Source: Microbacterium cremeum
GTDB taxonomy: Bacteria > Actinomycetota > Actinomycetes > Actinomycetales > Microbacteriaceae
Reading direction: 5' to 3'
Length of the DNA stretch: 64,000 nt
Assembly: GCF_015277855.1 (NCBI RefSeq)
Contig: NZ_CP063812.1
Span: forward strand, 2,170,001 to 2,234,000
Program-made: the position numbers and the translations under genes
Shown: one piece after another, positions 1 through 9,295 of the stretch
How positions within the stretch are numbered: position 1 is the stretch's first letter
Layout of the letters: each line of letters starts with the position of its first letter
Notes under the pieces: generated by a model
Told to the model about the DNA's origin: nothing
What the model saw: only the letters and a program-made list of their open reading frames with translations
Databases searched by the model: none

Positions 1-636
1 GTGACGACCTCCACAGCGACCTACTCCCAGGCCATGCGGTCCGTCAAGCGGCCGGATCCGGTCGCTGTCGGCACCATCGTGTGGCTCGGCAGCGAGGTGA
101 TGTTCTTCGCCGGCCTCTTCGCGATCTACTTCACCCTGCGCAGCACCTCGCCCGAGCTGTGGGCGCAGGAGACGCAGCTGCTGAACATCCCCTACGCGTT
201 CGTCAACACGGTGATCCTCGTGCTCTCGTCCGTCACATGCCAGATGGGCGTGTTCGCCGCCGAGCGCTTCCAGCCGTACACCGTCAAGACGAACCGCTTC
301 TGGCAGCGGTGGGGCATGGTCGAGTGGTTCTGGCTGACCTTCGCCCTCGGCGCGATCTTCGTGTCGGGCCAGGTGTGGGAGTACGCCCAGCTCGTCGCCG
401 AGGGCATGCCGATCACGGCGAACGCGTACGCCTCGGCGTTCTACCTCACCACCGGCTTCCACGCCCTCCACGTCACCGGCGGCCTCATCGCCTTCCTCCT
501 GGTGATCGGCCGCGCCTACGCCGTCAAGAACTTCGGGCGCAAGGAGATGACCTCCTCGATCGTCGTGTCGTACTACTGGCACTTCGTGGACGTCGTCTGG
601 ATCGCGCTGTTCGCCGTCATCTACTTCCTGCGATAA
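1..636 (+). CDS. ctaE: cytochrome c oxidase subunit III
   Basis: Subunit III of the aa3 oxidase, an integral membrane protein that stabilises the catalytic core formed by CtaD and CtaC. The 211 residues have the five-helix actinobacterial form, with the family blocks [17 protein letters not shown] near residue 28 and FHALHVTGG near 152. The GTG at base 1 gives a normal family length, so the gene is probably complete even though its ribosome-binding site lies outside the window. It is followed after 20 bases by qcrC, the usual actinobacterial order ctaE-qcrC-qcrA-qcrB that links complex IV to complex III. Identification is secure; the start is only inferred. Confidence 0.95.
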   Translation: MTTSTATYSQAMRSVKRPDPVAVGTIVWLGSEVMFFAGLFAIYFTLRSTSPELWAQETQLLNIPYAFVNTVILVLSSVTCQMGVFAAERFQPYTVKTNRFWQRWGMVEWFWLTFALGAIFVSGQVWEYAQLVAEGMPITANAYASAFYLTTGFHALHVTGGLIAFLLVIGRAYAVKNFGRKEMTSSIVVSYYWHFVDVVWIALFAVIYFLR

Positions 637-656
637 GAGCGGAGCTGAAACCCGAC

Positions 657-1460
657 ATGGCACGAGAGACCACGCGCCGCTCGAAAGGCCGCCGCAGCCC
701 CTGGGCCGCGGCCGCACTGATCGGCATCGGCCTGCTCATCACCGGCGGCGTCTACGCCGGCGCGTCCGCCGCGATGGCGGCCACGACGCCGCAGACCGCC
801 GTCGACACGGCACTCACCGTCGAGGACGGGCAGAAGCTGTTCCAGGCGAACTGCGCCACCTGCCACGGGCTCGATGTCCAGGGTACCCAGACGGGGCCCT
901 CGCTCTACGGCGTCGGCGAGCTCGCCGTCCACTTCCAGATGAGCACGGGCCGCATGCCGCTGCAGATGCAGGGTCCCCAGGCTCCCGAGAAGCCGGTGCA
1001 GTTCACCGACGAGCAGATCGCCGCGATCGGCGCGTACATCCAGTCGATCGCCCCGGGCCCCTCCTACCCCGACGAAGAGGTCCTCGACGGCGGCGGCCGC
1101 ACCGCCGAGGGCGGCGAGCTGTTCCGCATCAACTGCGCGATGTGCCACAACGTGGCCGGTGCGGGCGGCGCTCTGACCGAGGGCAAGTACGCGCCCGCGC
1201 TTCACACCACCACCCCACTCAACATGTACGCGGCGATGGTGACCGGCCCGCAGAACATGCCGGTGTTCAACGACATGACGCTGACCACCGAAGAGAAGCG
1301 CGACATCATCACCTACCTGCTGTACCTGCAGGACAACGAGTCGGCGGGCGGGTTCTCGCTCGGCTCGCTCGGCCCCGTCTCCGAGGGCCTCTTCATCTGG
1401 ATCTTCGGCATCGGCTCGCTGATCGCCCTCACCGTGTGGATCACGGCGAAGTCCAACTGA
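657..1460 (+). CDS. qcrC: cytochrome bc1 complex diheme cytochrome c subunit
   Basis: Diheme cytochrome cc of the actinobacterial bc1 complex. It carries electrons from the Rieske centre directly to the CuA site of cytochrome oxidase, so no soluble cytochrome c is needed. Two heme-binding CxxCH motifs are visible, CATCH at about 66-70 and CAMCH at about 160-164. An N-terminal membrane segment (about 17-40) and a C-terminal one (about 240-262) anchor the two periplasmic-side heme domains. The 267-residue length is normal. I chose the ATG at 657, which has GGAG upstream; longer readings in the same frame run antisense-like through ctaE and are not credible. Same operon as ctaE, qcrA and qcrB. 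Confidence 0.95.
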   Translation: MARETTRRSKGRRSPWAAAALIGIGLLITGGVYAGASAAMAATTPQTAVDTALTVEDGQKLFQANCATCHGLDVQGTQTGPSLYGVGELAVHFQMSTGRMPLQMQGPQAPEKPVQFTDEQIAAIGAYIQSIAPGPSYPDEEVLDGGGRTAEGGELFRINCAMCHNVAGAGGALTEGKYAPALHTTTPLNMYAAMVTGPQNMPVFNDMTLTTEEKRDIITYLLYLQDNESAGGFSLGSLGPVSEGLFIWIFGIGSLIALTVWITAKSN

Positions 1461-1497
1461 TCGACGTACGCAAGACGCAACACTGACGAGGAGCAGC

Positions 1498-2577
1498 ATG
1501 GCCCACGAGGACGACCCGCTCGAGCACGAGAGGGCTTCCTGGAAGCCCTCCCCCGGGCTCGCCGTCGCGGTCACCGACCCGGTGAGCAACCCTGGGCTCC
1601 CCCCTCACCGCGAGCGGATGACCGACAAGGACCCGGTCGCGATGCGCCGTGCCGTCCGCACGGTCTACACGCTCTTCTACCTCTCGGTCGGCGCAAGCAT
1701 CTGGGCCATCGCCGCCTACTTCCTGTTCCCGATCGAGAGCGGCCGGATCGTCGACATCCGCGCCAACAACCTCTTCATCGGCCTGGGCATCGCGTTCGCG
1801 CTGCTGGCGATCGGCCTGGCCACGATCCACTGGTCGAAGGCCGTCGTCTCCGACAAGGAGTTCATCGAGCCCCGCCACGCGACGCGCGGGCGGGATTCGA
1901 CGCGCGACGCGGCGATCAAGGCGTTCTCCGACGCCAACGAGGAGTCCGGCTTCGGACGCCGCACCATGATCCGCAACTCGATGATCGCGGCGCTGGTCGC
2001 CTCGATCGCGCCCGGCATCGTGCTCTTCCGTGGTCTCGCGCCGTTCGATTCGCCCGAGCACCCCGACGCCGGCAACCCGGTGGCACTTCTCGAGCACACG
2101 ATGTGGAAGAAGGGCATGCGCCTCGCGCACGACCCGACCGGTGAGCCGATCCGCGCTGCCGACCTGACGCTCGGCTCGGCCGTGCACGTCATCCCCGAGG
2201 CGCTCGCCGAGCTGTCGCACAGCAGCGGCTACCTCGAAGAGAAGGCGAAGGCGATCGTGCTCCTCGTCCGGCTGCTCCCGGAGCAGATCGTCGAGTCCGA
2301 GGACCGCAAGGAGTGGTCGTACAACGGGATCGTCGCGTACTCCAAGGTGTGCACGCACGTCGGCTGCCCGGTCGCTCTCTACGAGCAGCAGACCCATCAC
2401 CTGCTGTGCCCCTGCCACCAGTCGCAGTTCGACGTCACCGATCGCGCCAAGGTCATCTTCGGCCCGGCCGCCCGGGCGCTGCCGCAGCTGCCCATCACCG
2501 TTGACGATGAGGGATATCTGGTCGCCCGGAGCGACTTCACCGAACCCGTCGGCCCGAGCTTCTGGGAGCGTCATTGA
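1498..2577 (+). CDS. qcrA: cytochrome bc1 complex Rieske iron-sulfur subunit
   Basis: Rieske [2Fe-2S] subunit of menaquinol:cytochrome c reductase, which takes electrons from menaquinol and passes them to QcrC. The cluster ligands are visible: CTHVGC at about 285-290 and CPCH at about 304-307, followed by the FGPAARALPQLP block. Three hydrophobic segments lie in the first 190 residues, the actinobacterial arrangement; classical Rieske proteins have one. The 359-residue length is typical. The ATG at 1498 has GAGGAG 6 to 7 bases upstream. The stop overlaps the TTG start of qcrB by 4 bases (TTGA), which suggests translational coupling. Confidence 0.96.
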   Translation: MAHEDDPLEHERASWKPSPGLAVAVTDPVSNPGLPPHRERMTDKDPVAMRRAVRTVYTLFYLSVGASIWAIAAYFLFPIESGRIVDIRANNLFIGLGIAFALLAIGLATIHWSKAVVSDKEFIEPRHATRGRDSTRDAAIKAFSDANEESGFGRRTMIRNSMIAALVASIAPGIVLFRGLAPFDSPEHPDAGNPVALLEHTMWKKGMRLAHDPTGEPIRAADLTLGSAVHVIPEALAELSHSSGYLEEKAKAIVLLVRLLPEQIVESEDRKEWSYNGIVAYSKVCTHVGCPVALYEQQTHHLLCPCHQSQFDVTDRAKVIFGPAARALPQLPITVDDEGYLVARSDFTEPVGPSFWERH

Positions 2578-4436
2578 GTACCGCCACTCACCCCACCGAG
2601 AACCTCACTCGGGAGCCGGCCGTCTCGCCCGAGCCGCCTCTCACGCGTGACAAGCCGCTGGGCGGCCGCTTCATCGGCGCCACGGCGAACTACATCGACG
2701 AGCGCACCAGCCTGTCGGGCTTCGTCAAGGAGCTCGGCCGCAAGATCTTCCCCGATCACTGGTCGTTCATGCTCGGCGAGATCGCCATGTGGGCCTTCGT
2801 CGTCGTGCTGCTGTCGGGAACCTTCCTGACGTTCTTCTTCCAGGCGTCGATGGTCGAGACCCACTACACCGGCGCGTACCTTCCGATGCGCGGCATCGAG
2901 ATGTCGGCGGCCATGGCCTCGACTCTCGAGATCTCGTTCGACCTGCGCGGCGGCCTCCTGGTGCGCCAGATCCATCACTGGGCCGCGCTGGTGTTCGTCG
3001 CCGGCATCGGCGTCCACATGCTCCGCATCTTCTTCACCGGAGCGTTCCGCAAGCCGCGCGAGCTGAACTGGGTCATCGGCTTCGTGATGTTCATCCTTGC
3101 GCTGGGTGAGGGCTTCACCGGCTACTCGCTCCCGGACGACGTCCTCTCGGGCAACGGTCTGCGCATCATCGACGGCATGGTCAAGGGCATCCCGCTCATC
3201 GGCACGTGGACGTCGTTCCTGCTGTTCGGCGGTGAGTTCCCGGGCACCGCCATCGTCGGCCGCCTGTACGCGCTGCACATCCTGCTGCTGCCGGCGCTCC
3301 TGGTCGCCCTGCTCGTGATCCACCTCATGCTGATGGTGATCAACAAGCACACGCAGTTCGCGGGCCCCGCGCGCACGAACAGCAACGTGGTCGGCTACCC
3401 GATGATGCCGGTCTACATGTCGAAGATGGGCGGCTTCCTGTTCATCACGTTCGGCGTGATCGTGCTGATCGCCTCGCTGTTCACGATCAACCCGATCTGG
3501 AACTACGGCCCCTACGACCCGTCTCCGGTCTCGGCCGGCACGCAGCCCGACTGGTACATCGGCTTCGCCGACGGTGCGCTGCGCCTCGTCCCGCCGGGCT
3601 GGGAGATCGTGTTCCTCGACCGCACCTGGTCGTTCAACATCCTCGTGCCGTTGGTCGTCCTGGGTCTGTTCATCCTCGTGGTGCTCATCTACCCGTTCAT
3701 CGAGGCGTGGGTCACCGGCGACAAGCGGGAGCACCACATCGCGCAGCGTCCGCGCAACGCGGCCACGCGCACCGCGATCGGCGCCGCCGGCGTCACCTTC
3801 TACGCCGTGCTCTGGGCGGCGGCGGCCTCCGACATCATCGCGACGCACTTCTGGCTCACGATGGAGGGCGTCATCCACACCCTCCAGGCGCTGCTGATCG
3901 TCGGGCCGATCGTCGCTTACTTCGTCACCAAGCGCATCTGTGTCGCCCTTCAGAAGAAGGATCGCGAGATCGCCCTCCACGGGTACGAGTCGGGTCGCAT
4001 CGTCCGGCTCCCCGGCGGCGAGTACATCGAGGTTCACCAGCCCGTCGACGAGTACGACCGGTACAAGCTGGTCGACTTCGAGACCTACGAGCCGCTGGTC
4101 GTGCGTCCCAACGCGAAGGGGCGGATCCCCTGGCACCAGAACGTGCGTGCGTCGATCTCGCGCTGGTTCTTCGAGGACCGGCTCACGCCCGTCACGCAGA
4201 GCGAGCTCGACGCGGCGCTGGCGCACCAGCACCACGCGCTGGAGCACATCGCCGCCGAGGAGGATGCCGAGCTGCAAGCGGCCCACGACCGCGCCGGCGT
4301 GCCGGATGCCCCGCACACGCCGATCGACGACGGCCGCAACTCCGAGACGGCGGTTCGCCCCTCGAACGTGATCGTGCGCGAGCCGGAGCCCGGCACCAAG
4401 CCCGCGAAGAACCGCGAGAAGGAGGCGGGTCAGTAG
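2574..4436 (+). CDS. qcrB: cytochrome bc1 complex cytochrome b subunit
   Basis: Cytochrome b, which holds the two b hemes and the quinone sites of the bc1 complex. The protein has 620 residues: eight to nine membrane helices with heme-ligand histidines (for example in RQIHHWAALVF and LHILLLPALL), the PDWY motif of the Qo site (written QPDWYIGF here, near residue 325), and a soluble C-terminal extension of roughly 200 charged residues of the kind seen in actinobacterial QcrB. It starts with TTG overlapping the qcrA stop. A strong hairpin 16 bases after the stop ends the operon. In mycobacteria this subunit is the target of imidazopyridine inhibitors (family knowledge, not tested here). Confidence 0.96.
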   Translation: MSTATHPTENLTREPAVSPEPPLTRDKPLGGRFIGATANYIDERTSLSGFVKELGRKIFPDHWSFMLGEIAMWAFVVVLLSGTFLTFFFQASMVETHYTGAYLPMRGIEMSAAMASTLEISFDLRGGLLVRQIHHWAALVFVAGIGVHMLRIFFTGAFRKPRELNWVIGFVMFILALGEGFTGYSLPDDVLSGNGLRIIDGMVKGIPLIGTWTSFLLFGGEFPGTAIVGRLYALHILLLPALLVALLVIHLMLMVINKHTQFAGPARTNSNVVGYPMMPVYMSKMGGFLFITFGVIVLIASLFTINPIWNYGPYDPSPVSAGTQPDWYIGFADGALRLVPPGWEIVFLDRTWSFNILVPLVVLGLFILVVLIYPFIEAWVTGDKREHHIAQRPRNAATRTAIGAAGVTFYAVLWAAAASDIIATHFWLTMEGVIHTLQALLIVGPIVAYFVTKRICVALQKKDREIALHGYESGRIVRLPGGEYIEVHQPVDEYDRYKLVDFETYEPLVVRPNAKGRIPWHQNVRASISRWFFEDRLTPVTQSELDAALAHQHHALEHIAAEEDAELQAAHDRAGVPDAPHTPIDDGRNSETAVRPSNVIVREPEPGTKPAKNREKEAGQ

Positions 4437-4452
4437 ACCCGGTCCGCTCACC

Positions 4453-4494
4453 GGATGCCCCGGCACGACCGCAACGGATCGTGCCGGGGCATCC
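4453..4494 (+). terminator. intrinsic terminator after qcrB
   Basis: Perfect 16-bp stem (GGATGCCCCGGCACGA pairing with its complement at 4479-4494) around a 10-nt loop, 16 bases after the qcrB stop and followed by a short T-rich stretch. It would end the ctaE-qcrCAB transcript. Confidence 0.8.
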
Positions 4495-4619
4495 GTCGTT
4501 TCCGCACGCCCGCGCGGCTTCGCACGCGATCGGCGGTCCCGTCTCGGGGCGCGCCCGGATCGGCAGGATTCCGGCGTCCCCTGTCCGCACGCGGGCGGGT
4601 CCGGCGAGGCCGTGGGTCG

Positions 4620-4625
4620 TAGCCT
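4620..4625 (+). promoter_or_regulatory. -10 box of the rhodanese gene
   Basis: TAGCCT, with exactly 6 bases between its last T and the ATG at 4632. This spacing places the transcription start at or next to the start codon, so the mRNA is probably leaderless. No Shine-Dalgarno sequence is needed in this model. Confidence 0.55.
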
Positions 4626-4631
4626 GGTGGC

Positions 4632-5051
4632 ATGACCGACGCATTGACGTACTTCTCCACGAAGCTCGCCCTCGAGACGGACGCGTCCGACGTGTACGCC
4701 GCGCAGAAGGCCGGCGACGAGTTCGTGCTCGTCGACGTCCGCGGCGACGAGGCGTGGGCGCAGGGGCGCATCTCAGGCGCGATCCACATGCCGTACCGCG
4801 ACATCGCCGGGCGCGCGCCGCACGAGATCCCCACGGGAACGCCCGTCGTCGTCTACTGCTGGAGCCCCGGGTGCAACGCCGGCGCCAAGGGCGCGGTCGA
4901 ATTCGCGAAGCTCGGCTACGCCGTCCGCGAGATGATCGGCGGTTACGAGTACTGGGTGCGCGAGGGCCAGCCCACCGAGAACGACGAAGGCGCACTCCCC
5001 CGCGTCTTCGACCCGCAAGTCATGGTGGTGCGTGCGCCGGTGGCCCACTGA
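4632..5051 (+). CDS. rhodanese-like domain protein
   Basis: Single rhodanese domain of 139 residues, probably a cytoplasmic sulfurtransferase or a sulfur/thiol-handling protein; the physiological substrate cannot be read from sequence. The central LVDVRGDEAWAQG block and the active-site loop VVYCWSPGCNAGAK are visible, and the first cysteine of that loop (about residue 76) is the expected persulfide carrier. No signal peptide or membrane segment is present. It stands alone between the bc1 operon terminator and the convergent PP2C gene. The start is fixed by the leaderless-type -10 box at 4620. Confidence 0.85.
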   Translation: MTDALTYFSTKLALETDASDVYAAQKAGDEFVLVDVRGDEAWAQGRISGAIHMPYRDIAGRAPHEIPTGTPVVVYCWSPGCNAGAKGAVEFAKLGYAVREMIGGYEYWVREGQPTENDEGALPRVFDPQVMVVRAPVAH

Positions 5052-5097
5052 GCGCAGCGACTCGGCAGACGTGCCGGCGGCGAGCCCTGCGTGTCGG

Positions 5098-5901
5098 TCA
5101 GGCCGACTCCAGCCCCTCCATGAACCGCTCCGCCGCGGCACCGTAGTACCTGGTCGCACCTGTCACGGCGCCGGCATCGGCCGGCTCGAGGTCACTCGCG
5201 ACCACGTCCGCCACGACGACCGTGACGTTGTCGCGCGTTCCGGCGTCGAGAGCGAGCGTGACGCACGCGGCAGCCGCATCCTCGACCGCGCGATGATCGA
5301 GCAGGATCCGTCGGACATCGGCCTCGGGAACATAGTCCGTCAGCCCGTCGCTGCACAGCAGCCAGCGGTCGCCGGCCTGGTGGTCGTGCGCGGCGACGGT
5401 CGCCTCGTCGTGCTCCGCCCCGCTGAGGGAGGCGGTGATCACGTTGCGACGCGGGTGGCTCGCGGCATCCTCAGGCGAGACGAGACCCTGGTCGATCAGC
5501 GCCTGTACAAGCGAGTCGTCGCGGCTCTGCTGGCTCAGCACGCCGGAGCGCAGGAGGTACGCGCGTGAGTCGCCGGTATGCGCCAGCAGCAGCTCACCGT
5601 CGCGAGACACGAAGAGGCCGGTGAACGTCGTCGCCATGCCGTGGAGTGCGGGATCGCGCTGCACGTGCAGCCGGAGGTCCCAGTTGGCCGACCGGATGCT
5701 GTCAGCCAGCTGCTCCGCGTGGATGCCCTCGAGCGGGCCCGCCGCAAGGCGGTGCACGAACGCCGCCGAGGCGAGATCACCGGCAGGTCCGCCGCCGACA
5801 CCATCGGCCACGGCTGCGCCCCAGGAGGCCGTGAACGCGGCGTCCTGGTTCGTCGCGCGGTGCGCTCCGACGTCCGAGACGGCGGCCGCACGCAGACGCA
5901 C
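5098..5901 (-). CDS. PP2C-family serine/threonine phosphatase
   Basis: Metal-dependent protein phosphatase of the PPM/PP2C family, 267 residues, soluble. The metal-binding acidic residues are visible in order: TNQDAAF, ADGVGGGPAGD, HTGDSRAYL, CSDGLTDYV and the C-terminal DNVTVVVADV. Unlike PstP of the pknAB locus it has no membrane anchor or extracellular tail, so it consists of the catalytic domain only. It starts with GTG, preceded by GAGGGG about 8 bases upstream. The partner kinase is not adjacent; the only Ser/Thr kinase in the window is 45 kb away. Its place between the bc1 and aa3 operons is noted, but no functional link is shown. Confidence 0.9.
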   Translation of the reverse strand: MRLRAAAVSDVGAHRATNQDAAFTASWGAAVADGVGGGPAGDLASAAFVHRLAAGPLEGIHAEQLADSIRSANWDLRLHVQRDPALHGMATTFTGLFVSRDGELLLAHTGDSRAYLLRSGVLSQQSRDDSLVQALIDQGLVSPEDAASHPRRNVITASLSGAEHDEATVAAHDHQAGDRWLLCSDGLTDYVPEADVRRILLDHRAVEDAAAACVTLALDAGTRDNVTVVVADVVASDLEPADAGAVTGATRYYGAAAERFMEGLESA

Positions 5902-5977
5902 GTGAGCGCCCCTCAGGAGAGAGACCTCACGTGCGCGCTCCGGATCGGCATCTGCCAGCAGTGCTCAGCGGCAGTGC

Positions 5978-6448
5978 TCAGCGGGCGAAGTGACCGCGGT
6001 AGTACTCGTAGACCCAGCCGACGATCGCGACGACGAACACGGCGATGCCGATGGGCATGAGCCAGACACCGACCGCGAGCCCGATCATGCCGAGCGCGGC
6101 CGAGAAGGCGAGCACGATCGGCCACCACGACCAGGGGCTGAACTCGCCGAGCTCCGGGTCGCCGTCGTCGATGTCTGCGGTCAGGATGTCTTCGGGCAGC
6201 TCACCCTGCTGCGCCTTGTGCACCTTGCCGACGTAGAACGCGATGAGTGCGCCCATGAAGGCGGTGAAGACGAGCGCGACCGTGCCGACCCACTCCACCG
6301 AGTCGGTGAAGTAGATCCACGCGTTCCCGTCAGGGTTCGCCTCGACCGCGGCCGCCCAGTTCTCGAGCAGGTTCCAGCCGGTGTACAGCACGCCCACCAG
6401 CAGGAAGAACGCCGACAGCAGCCACCAGAGTCCGGTGTTGGTCCGCAC
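5978..6448 (-). CDS. ctaF: cytochrome c oxidase subunit IV (actinobacterial CtaF)
   Basis: Small fourth subunit of the actinobacterial aa3 oxidase. The 156 residues form four membrane helices (about 7-27, 50-72, 104-124 and 128-148) with the characteristic end VGWVYEYYRGHFAR. It starts with GTG directly abutting the ctaD stop, with no intergenic base, so it is the last gene of ctaC-ctaD-ctaF and is presumably translationally coupled to ctaD. The family is confined to Actinobacteria, which supports the taxonomic assignment. Confidence 0.92.
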   Translation of the reverse strand: MRTNTGLWWLLSAFFLLVGVLYTGWNLLENWAAAVEANPDGNAWIYFTDSVEWVGTVALVFTAFMGALIAFYVGKVHKAQQGELPEDILTADIDDGDPELGEFSPWSWWPIVLAFSAALGMIGLAVGVWLMPIGIAVFVVAIVGWVYEYYRGHFAR

Positions 6449-8212
6449 TTACTTCACCTCTCCGTCGGCCATGTCTGCAACCGGGGCTTCGGGCGCGTCC
6501 TTCGCCGGGCCGACGCCCACCGGGATGCCTGCCTCGGGGTGGTTCAGGTCGAAAGCGGGCCGCTCGCTCCGGATACGCGGGATCGACGTGAAGTTGTGGC
6601 GCGGCGGCGGGCACGATGTCGCCCACTCGAGCGACGCACCGTAGCCCCACGGGTCGTTCACAGTCACCTTGGGCGCCTTGCGCGCCGTGATCCACACGTT
6701 GAACAGGAACGGGATCATCGAGGCGCCGAGAAGGATCGCACCGATGGTCGACACCTGGTTCTGCCACGTCCAGCCGTCGGCTGCCGAGTAGTCCGCGTAG
6801 CGGCGGACCATGCCGTCGACACCGAGCCAGTGCTGGATGAGGAACGTCATGTGGAAGCCGATGAACAGCATCCAGAAGTGCACATAGCCGAGACGCTCGT
6901 TGAGCATCTTGCCGGTCCACTTCGGCCACCAGAAGTAGAAGCCCGCGAACATCGCGAACACGACGGTGCCGAACACGACGTAGTGGAAGTGAGCCACGAC
7001 GAAGTACGAGTCGGACAGGTGGAAGTCCAGCGGCGGCGAGGCGAGGATGACGCCGGTGAGACCGCCGAACACGAACGAGACCAGGAAGCCGAGCGCGAAC
7101 ACCATGGGCGTCTCGAACGTCACCGAGCCTCGCCACATCGTGCCGATCCAGTTGAAGATCTTCACGCCCGTCGGCACCGCGATCAGCATCGTCATGATGG
7201 CGAAGAACGGCAGCAGCACGGCGCCCGTCACGTACATGTGGTGCGCCCACACGGCGACCGACAGCGCCGCGATGGCGATCGTGGCGTAGATCAGCGTCTT
7301 GTAGCCGAAGATCGGCTTGCGGCTGAACACCGGGAAGATCTCCGACACGATGCCGAAGAACGGCAGCGCGATGATGTAGACCTCGGGGTGCCCGAAGAAC
7401 CAGAAGAGGTGCTGCCACAGCAGCACGCCGCCGTTCTGCGGGTCGTAGATGTGAGCACCCAGCACACGGTCGGCCGCGGCCGCCAGGATCGCGGCGGCGA
7501 GCACCGGGAACGCCATCAGGATCAGGATGCTGGTGACCAGCGTGTTCCACGAGAAGATCGGCATCCGCCACATGGTCATGCCGGGTGCGCGCATCGTGAT
7601 GATCGTGGTGATGAAGTTCACCGCACCCAGGATCGTCCCGAAGCCGCTCATGCCGAGGCCGAGCATCCACAGGTTCCCGCCGACGCCTGGAGAGAAGGTC
7701 GCGCCGGCCAGCGGCTGATACGCGAACCATCCGAAGGACGCGGCGCCCTGCGGGGTGAGGAACCCGGCGACGGCGATCGTCGAGCCGAAGAGGAACAGCC
7801 AGAACGCGAAGGCGTTCAGTCGCGGGAACGCGACGTCGGGCGCGCCGATCTGCAGCGGGAGGATCGCGTTGGCGAAGCCGGCGAACAGCGGCGTCGCGAA
7901 CATCAGCAGCATGATCGTGCCGTGCATCGTGAACAGCTGGTTGTACTGCTCCTTGGTCGGCACGATCTGCATACCGGGCTCGAAGAGCTCCGCGCGGATG
8001 ATGAGCGCCATCACTCCCCCGAGGAGGAAGAAGATGACGGACGAGACGAGGTACAGGTAGCCGATCGTCTTGTGGTCGGTGGAGGTGATCCACTTGACGA
8101 TGATGTTGCCCTTCTGCTCGACGCGCGAGGCGCTGAGCAGCGCCGCCTGACGCGGCGGCAGGGTGGTCGGGCGACCTGGTGTCGTCTCCTCGAGCGGAAG
8201 CGTCGTCGCCAT
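6449..8212 (-). CDS. ctaD: cytochrome c oxidase subunit I
   Basis: Catalytic subunit of the aa3 terminal oxidase. It holds heme a, heme a3 and CuB, reduces O2 to water and pumps protons. The 587 residues form twelve helices. Visible key sites are the heme a ligand in [15 protein letters not shown], the CuB histidine and cross-linked tyrosine in [16 protein letters not shown], the HHMYVTG pair, and the heme a3/a ligands in [11 protein letters not shown]. The ATG at 8212 follows the ctaC stop by two bases. The C-terminal tail after the last helix ends in [19 protein letters not shown] plus an acidic segment, as in other actinobacterial CtaD proteins. Confidence 0.97.
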   Translation of the reverse strand: MATTLPLEETTPGRPTTLPPRQAALLSASRVEQKGNIIVKWITSTDHKTIGYLYLVSSVIFFLLGGVMALIIRAELFEPGMQIVPTKEQYNQLFTMHGTIMLLMFATPLFAGFANAILPLQIGAPDVAFPRLNAFAFWLFLFGSTIAVAGFLTPQGAASFGWFAYQPLAGATFSPGVGGNLWMLGLGMSGFGTILGAVNFITTIITMRAPGMTMWRMPIFSWNTLVTSILILMAFPVLAAAILAAAADRVLGAHIYDPQNGGVLLWQHLFWFFGHPEVYIIALPFFGIVSEIFPVFSRKPIFGYKTLIYATIAIAALSVAVWAHHMYVTGAVLLPFFAIMTMLIAVPTGVKIFNWIGTMWRGSVTFETPMVFALGFLVSFVFGGLTGVILASPPLDFHLSDSYFVVAHFHYVVFGTVVFAMFAGFYFWWPKWTGKMLNERLGYVHFWMLFIGFHMTFLIQHWLGVDGMVRRYADYSAADGWTWQNQVSTIGAILLGASMIPFLFNVWITARKAPKVTVNDPWGYGASLEWATSCPPPRHNFTSIPRIRSERPAFDLNHPEAGIPVGVGPAKDAPEAPVADMADGEVK

Positions 8213-8214
8213 GA

Positions 8215-9114
8215 TCAGTGGTCTCCCTCTTCCTCGGACGCCTCGCTGCCTGCACCCGTGCCGGGGAGGTTCTGGAGGCGGTCGTACGCATCGTCGATGT
8301 CACCGGTCTGGCCGGCGTCGCGGAGCTCGTCGAGGTAGTCCTCGTACTCGGCTGCGCTCACGACCTCCACGTTGAACAGCATCATCGAGTGGTACTCGCC
8401 GCACAGTTCGGCGCACTTGCCGGCGTACGTGCCCTCACGCGTCGGGGTGAACGACCAGTAGTTGTCCTTCCCGATGTACATGTCCTTCTTGTAGAGGAAG
8501 TCGATGATCCAGAACGAGTGGATGACATCGCGGGACTGAAGCTTGATCTTCACCGACTGGTCGACCGGCAGCACGAGAGTCGGAAGCTCGCTGATGACGT
8601 CGCCGCGCTCATCGGTCTGGGCCTGGACGCCCATCGACCACACGGTGTCGTCGTCGGTCTCGCCCTGGTACTGGAAGTCCCACGACCACTGCTTGCCGAT
8701 GGCCGTGATCTCGACATCCGGGTCGTCGTACTGCGTCTCGAGGATCGCCTGGTCGCGCGCGGTGAACGCGAAGAATCCGATCACGAGGATCAGCGGCACG
8801 ATCGTGTAGAAGATCTCGATCGGCATGTTGTACCGCAGCTGTACGGGCAGGCCCATCTGGCCCTTGCGACGCCGGTACGCGATGGCCGCCCAGCCCATGA
8901 GGCCCCATGTGATGACGCCGACGGCGAGCAGCACGATCCAGGAGTTGACCCAGAGCCCCGAGACCATCTCGGTCTTGTCGGTGGCCGCGGGACCGTTCTC
9001 GACGAAGCCCGGGAGGAACCCGTTGGCCTCGGTCGGGGTGCATCCGGCAAGGACTGCTGCCGTTGCGATCCCGAGGGGAAGAACGGCCCAGCGGATACGG
9101 CGTTTCGAAGGCAC
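8215..9114 (-). CDS. ctaC: cytochrome c oxidase subunit II
   Basis: Subunit II, which receives electrons from QcrC through the binuclear CuA site. A lipoprotein-type signal is visible (LAGCTPTEA, lipobox cysteine near residue 25), followed by two membrane helices and an outward-facing cupredoxin domain. The CuA ligands are in [12 protein letters not shown] near residue 240, with an upstream histidine in RDVIHSFWI. It begins with GTG and has GGAAAGG 7 to 13 bases upstream. First gene of ctaC-ctaD-ctaF, with a -10 box at 9151. The 299-residue length is normal. Confidence 0.95.
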   Translation of the reverse strand: MPSKRRIRWAVLPLGIATAAVLAGCTPTEANGFLPGFVENGPAATDKTEMVSGLWVNSWIVLLAVGVITWGLMGWAAIAYRRRKGQMGLPVQLRYNMPIEIFYTIVPLILVIGFFAFTARDQAILETQYDDPDVEITAIGKQWSWDFQYQGETDDDTVWSMGVQAQTDERGDVISELPTLVLPVDQSVKIKLQSRDVIHSFWIIDFLYKKDMYIGKDNYWSFTPTREGTYAGKCAELCGEYHSMMLFNVEVVSAAEYEDYLDELRDAGQTGDIDDAYDRLQNLPGTGAGSEASEEEGDH

Positions 9115-9150
9115 GGTGCACCTTTCCGGATCGCGAACAAGACTCCAGTC

Positions 9151-9156
9151 AGTCTA
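9151..9156 (-). promoter_or_regulatory. -10 box of ctaC-ctaD-ctaF
   Basis: TAGACT on the minus strand, about 36 bases before the ctaC start, leaving a short leader with a ribosome-binding site. No convincing -35 was found. A 6-5-6 perfect inverted repeat (CCAAGC/GCTTGG, 9181-9197) lies 25 bases further upstream and could be an operator, but this is only a pattern. Confidence 0.4.
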
Positions 9157-9220
9157 GGGCAAGCGCCCAGGCGATTCAGGCCAAGCATCCAGCTTGGATC
9201 GTGTCGTGGAGACGGAAAAC

Positions 9221-9258
9221 GGCGGGTCCGGGCGCTGTTCGCAGCGCCCGGACCCGCC
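9221..9258 (-). terminator. intrinsic terminator after the erpA-like gene
   Basis: Perfect 17-bp GC-rich stem closed by a TTCG tetraloop. Read on the minus strand it is followed by GTTTTCC. It lies 37 bases past the stop of the A-type carrier gene and separates it from the ctaC promoter. Confidence 0.75.
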
Positions 9259-9295
9259 GGAAAGTGCTCGGATCGTTAGCGATCCGGATGTCGGC

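Noticed and set aside
2571..4466. 631-codon minus-strand frame opposite qcrB
   Set aside because: Antisense shadow; qcrB has clear heme and quinone-site motifs on the other strand.
5990..8338. 782-codon plus-strand frame opposite ctaF and ctaD
   Set aside because: Shadow of the oxidase genes, with low-complexity composition and no recognisable domain.
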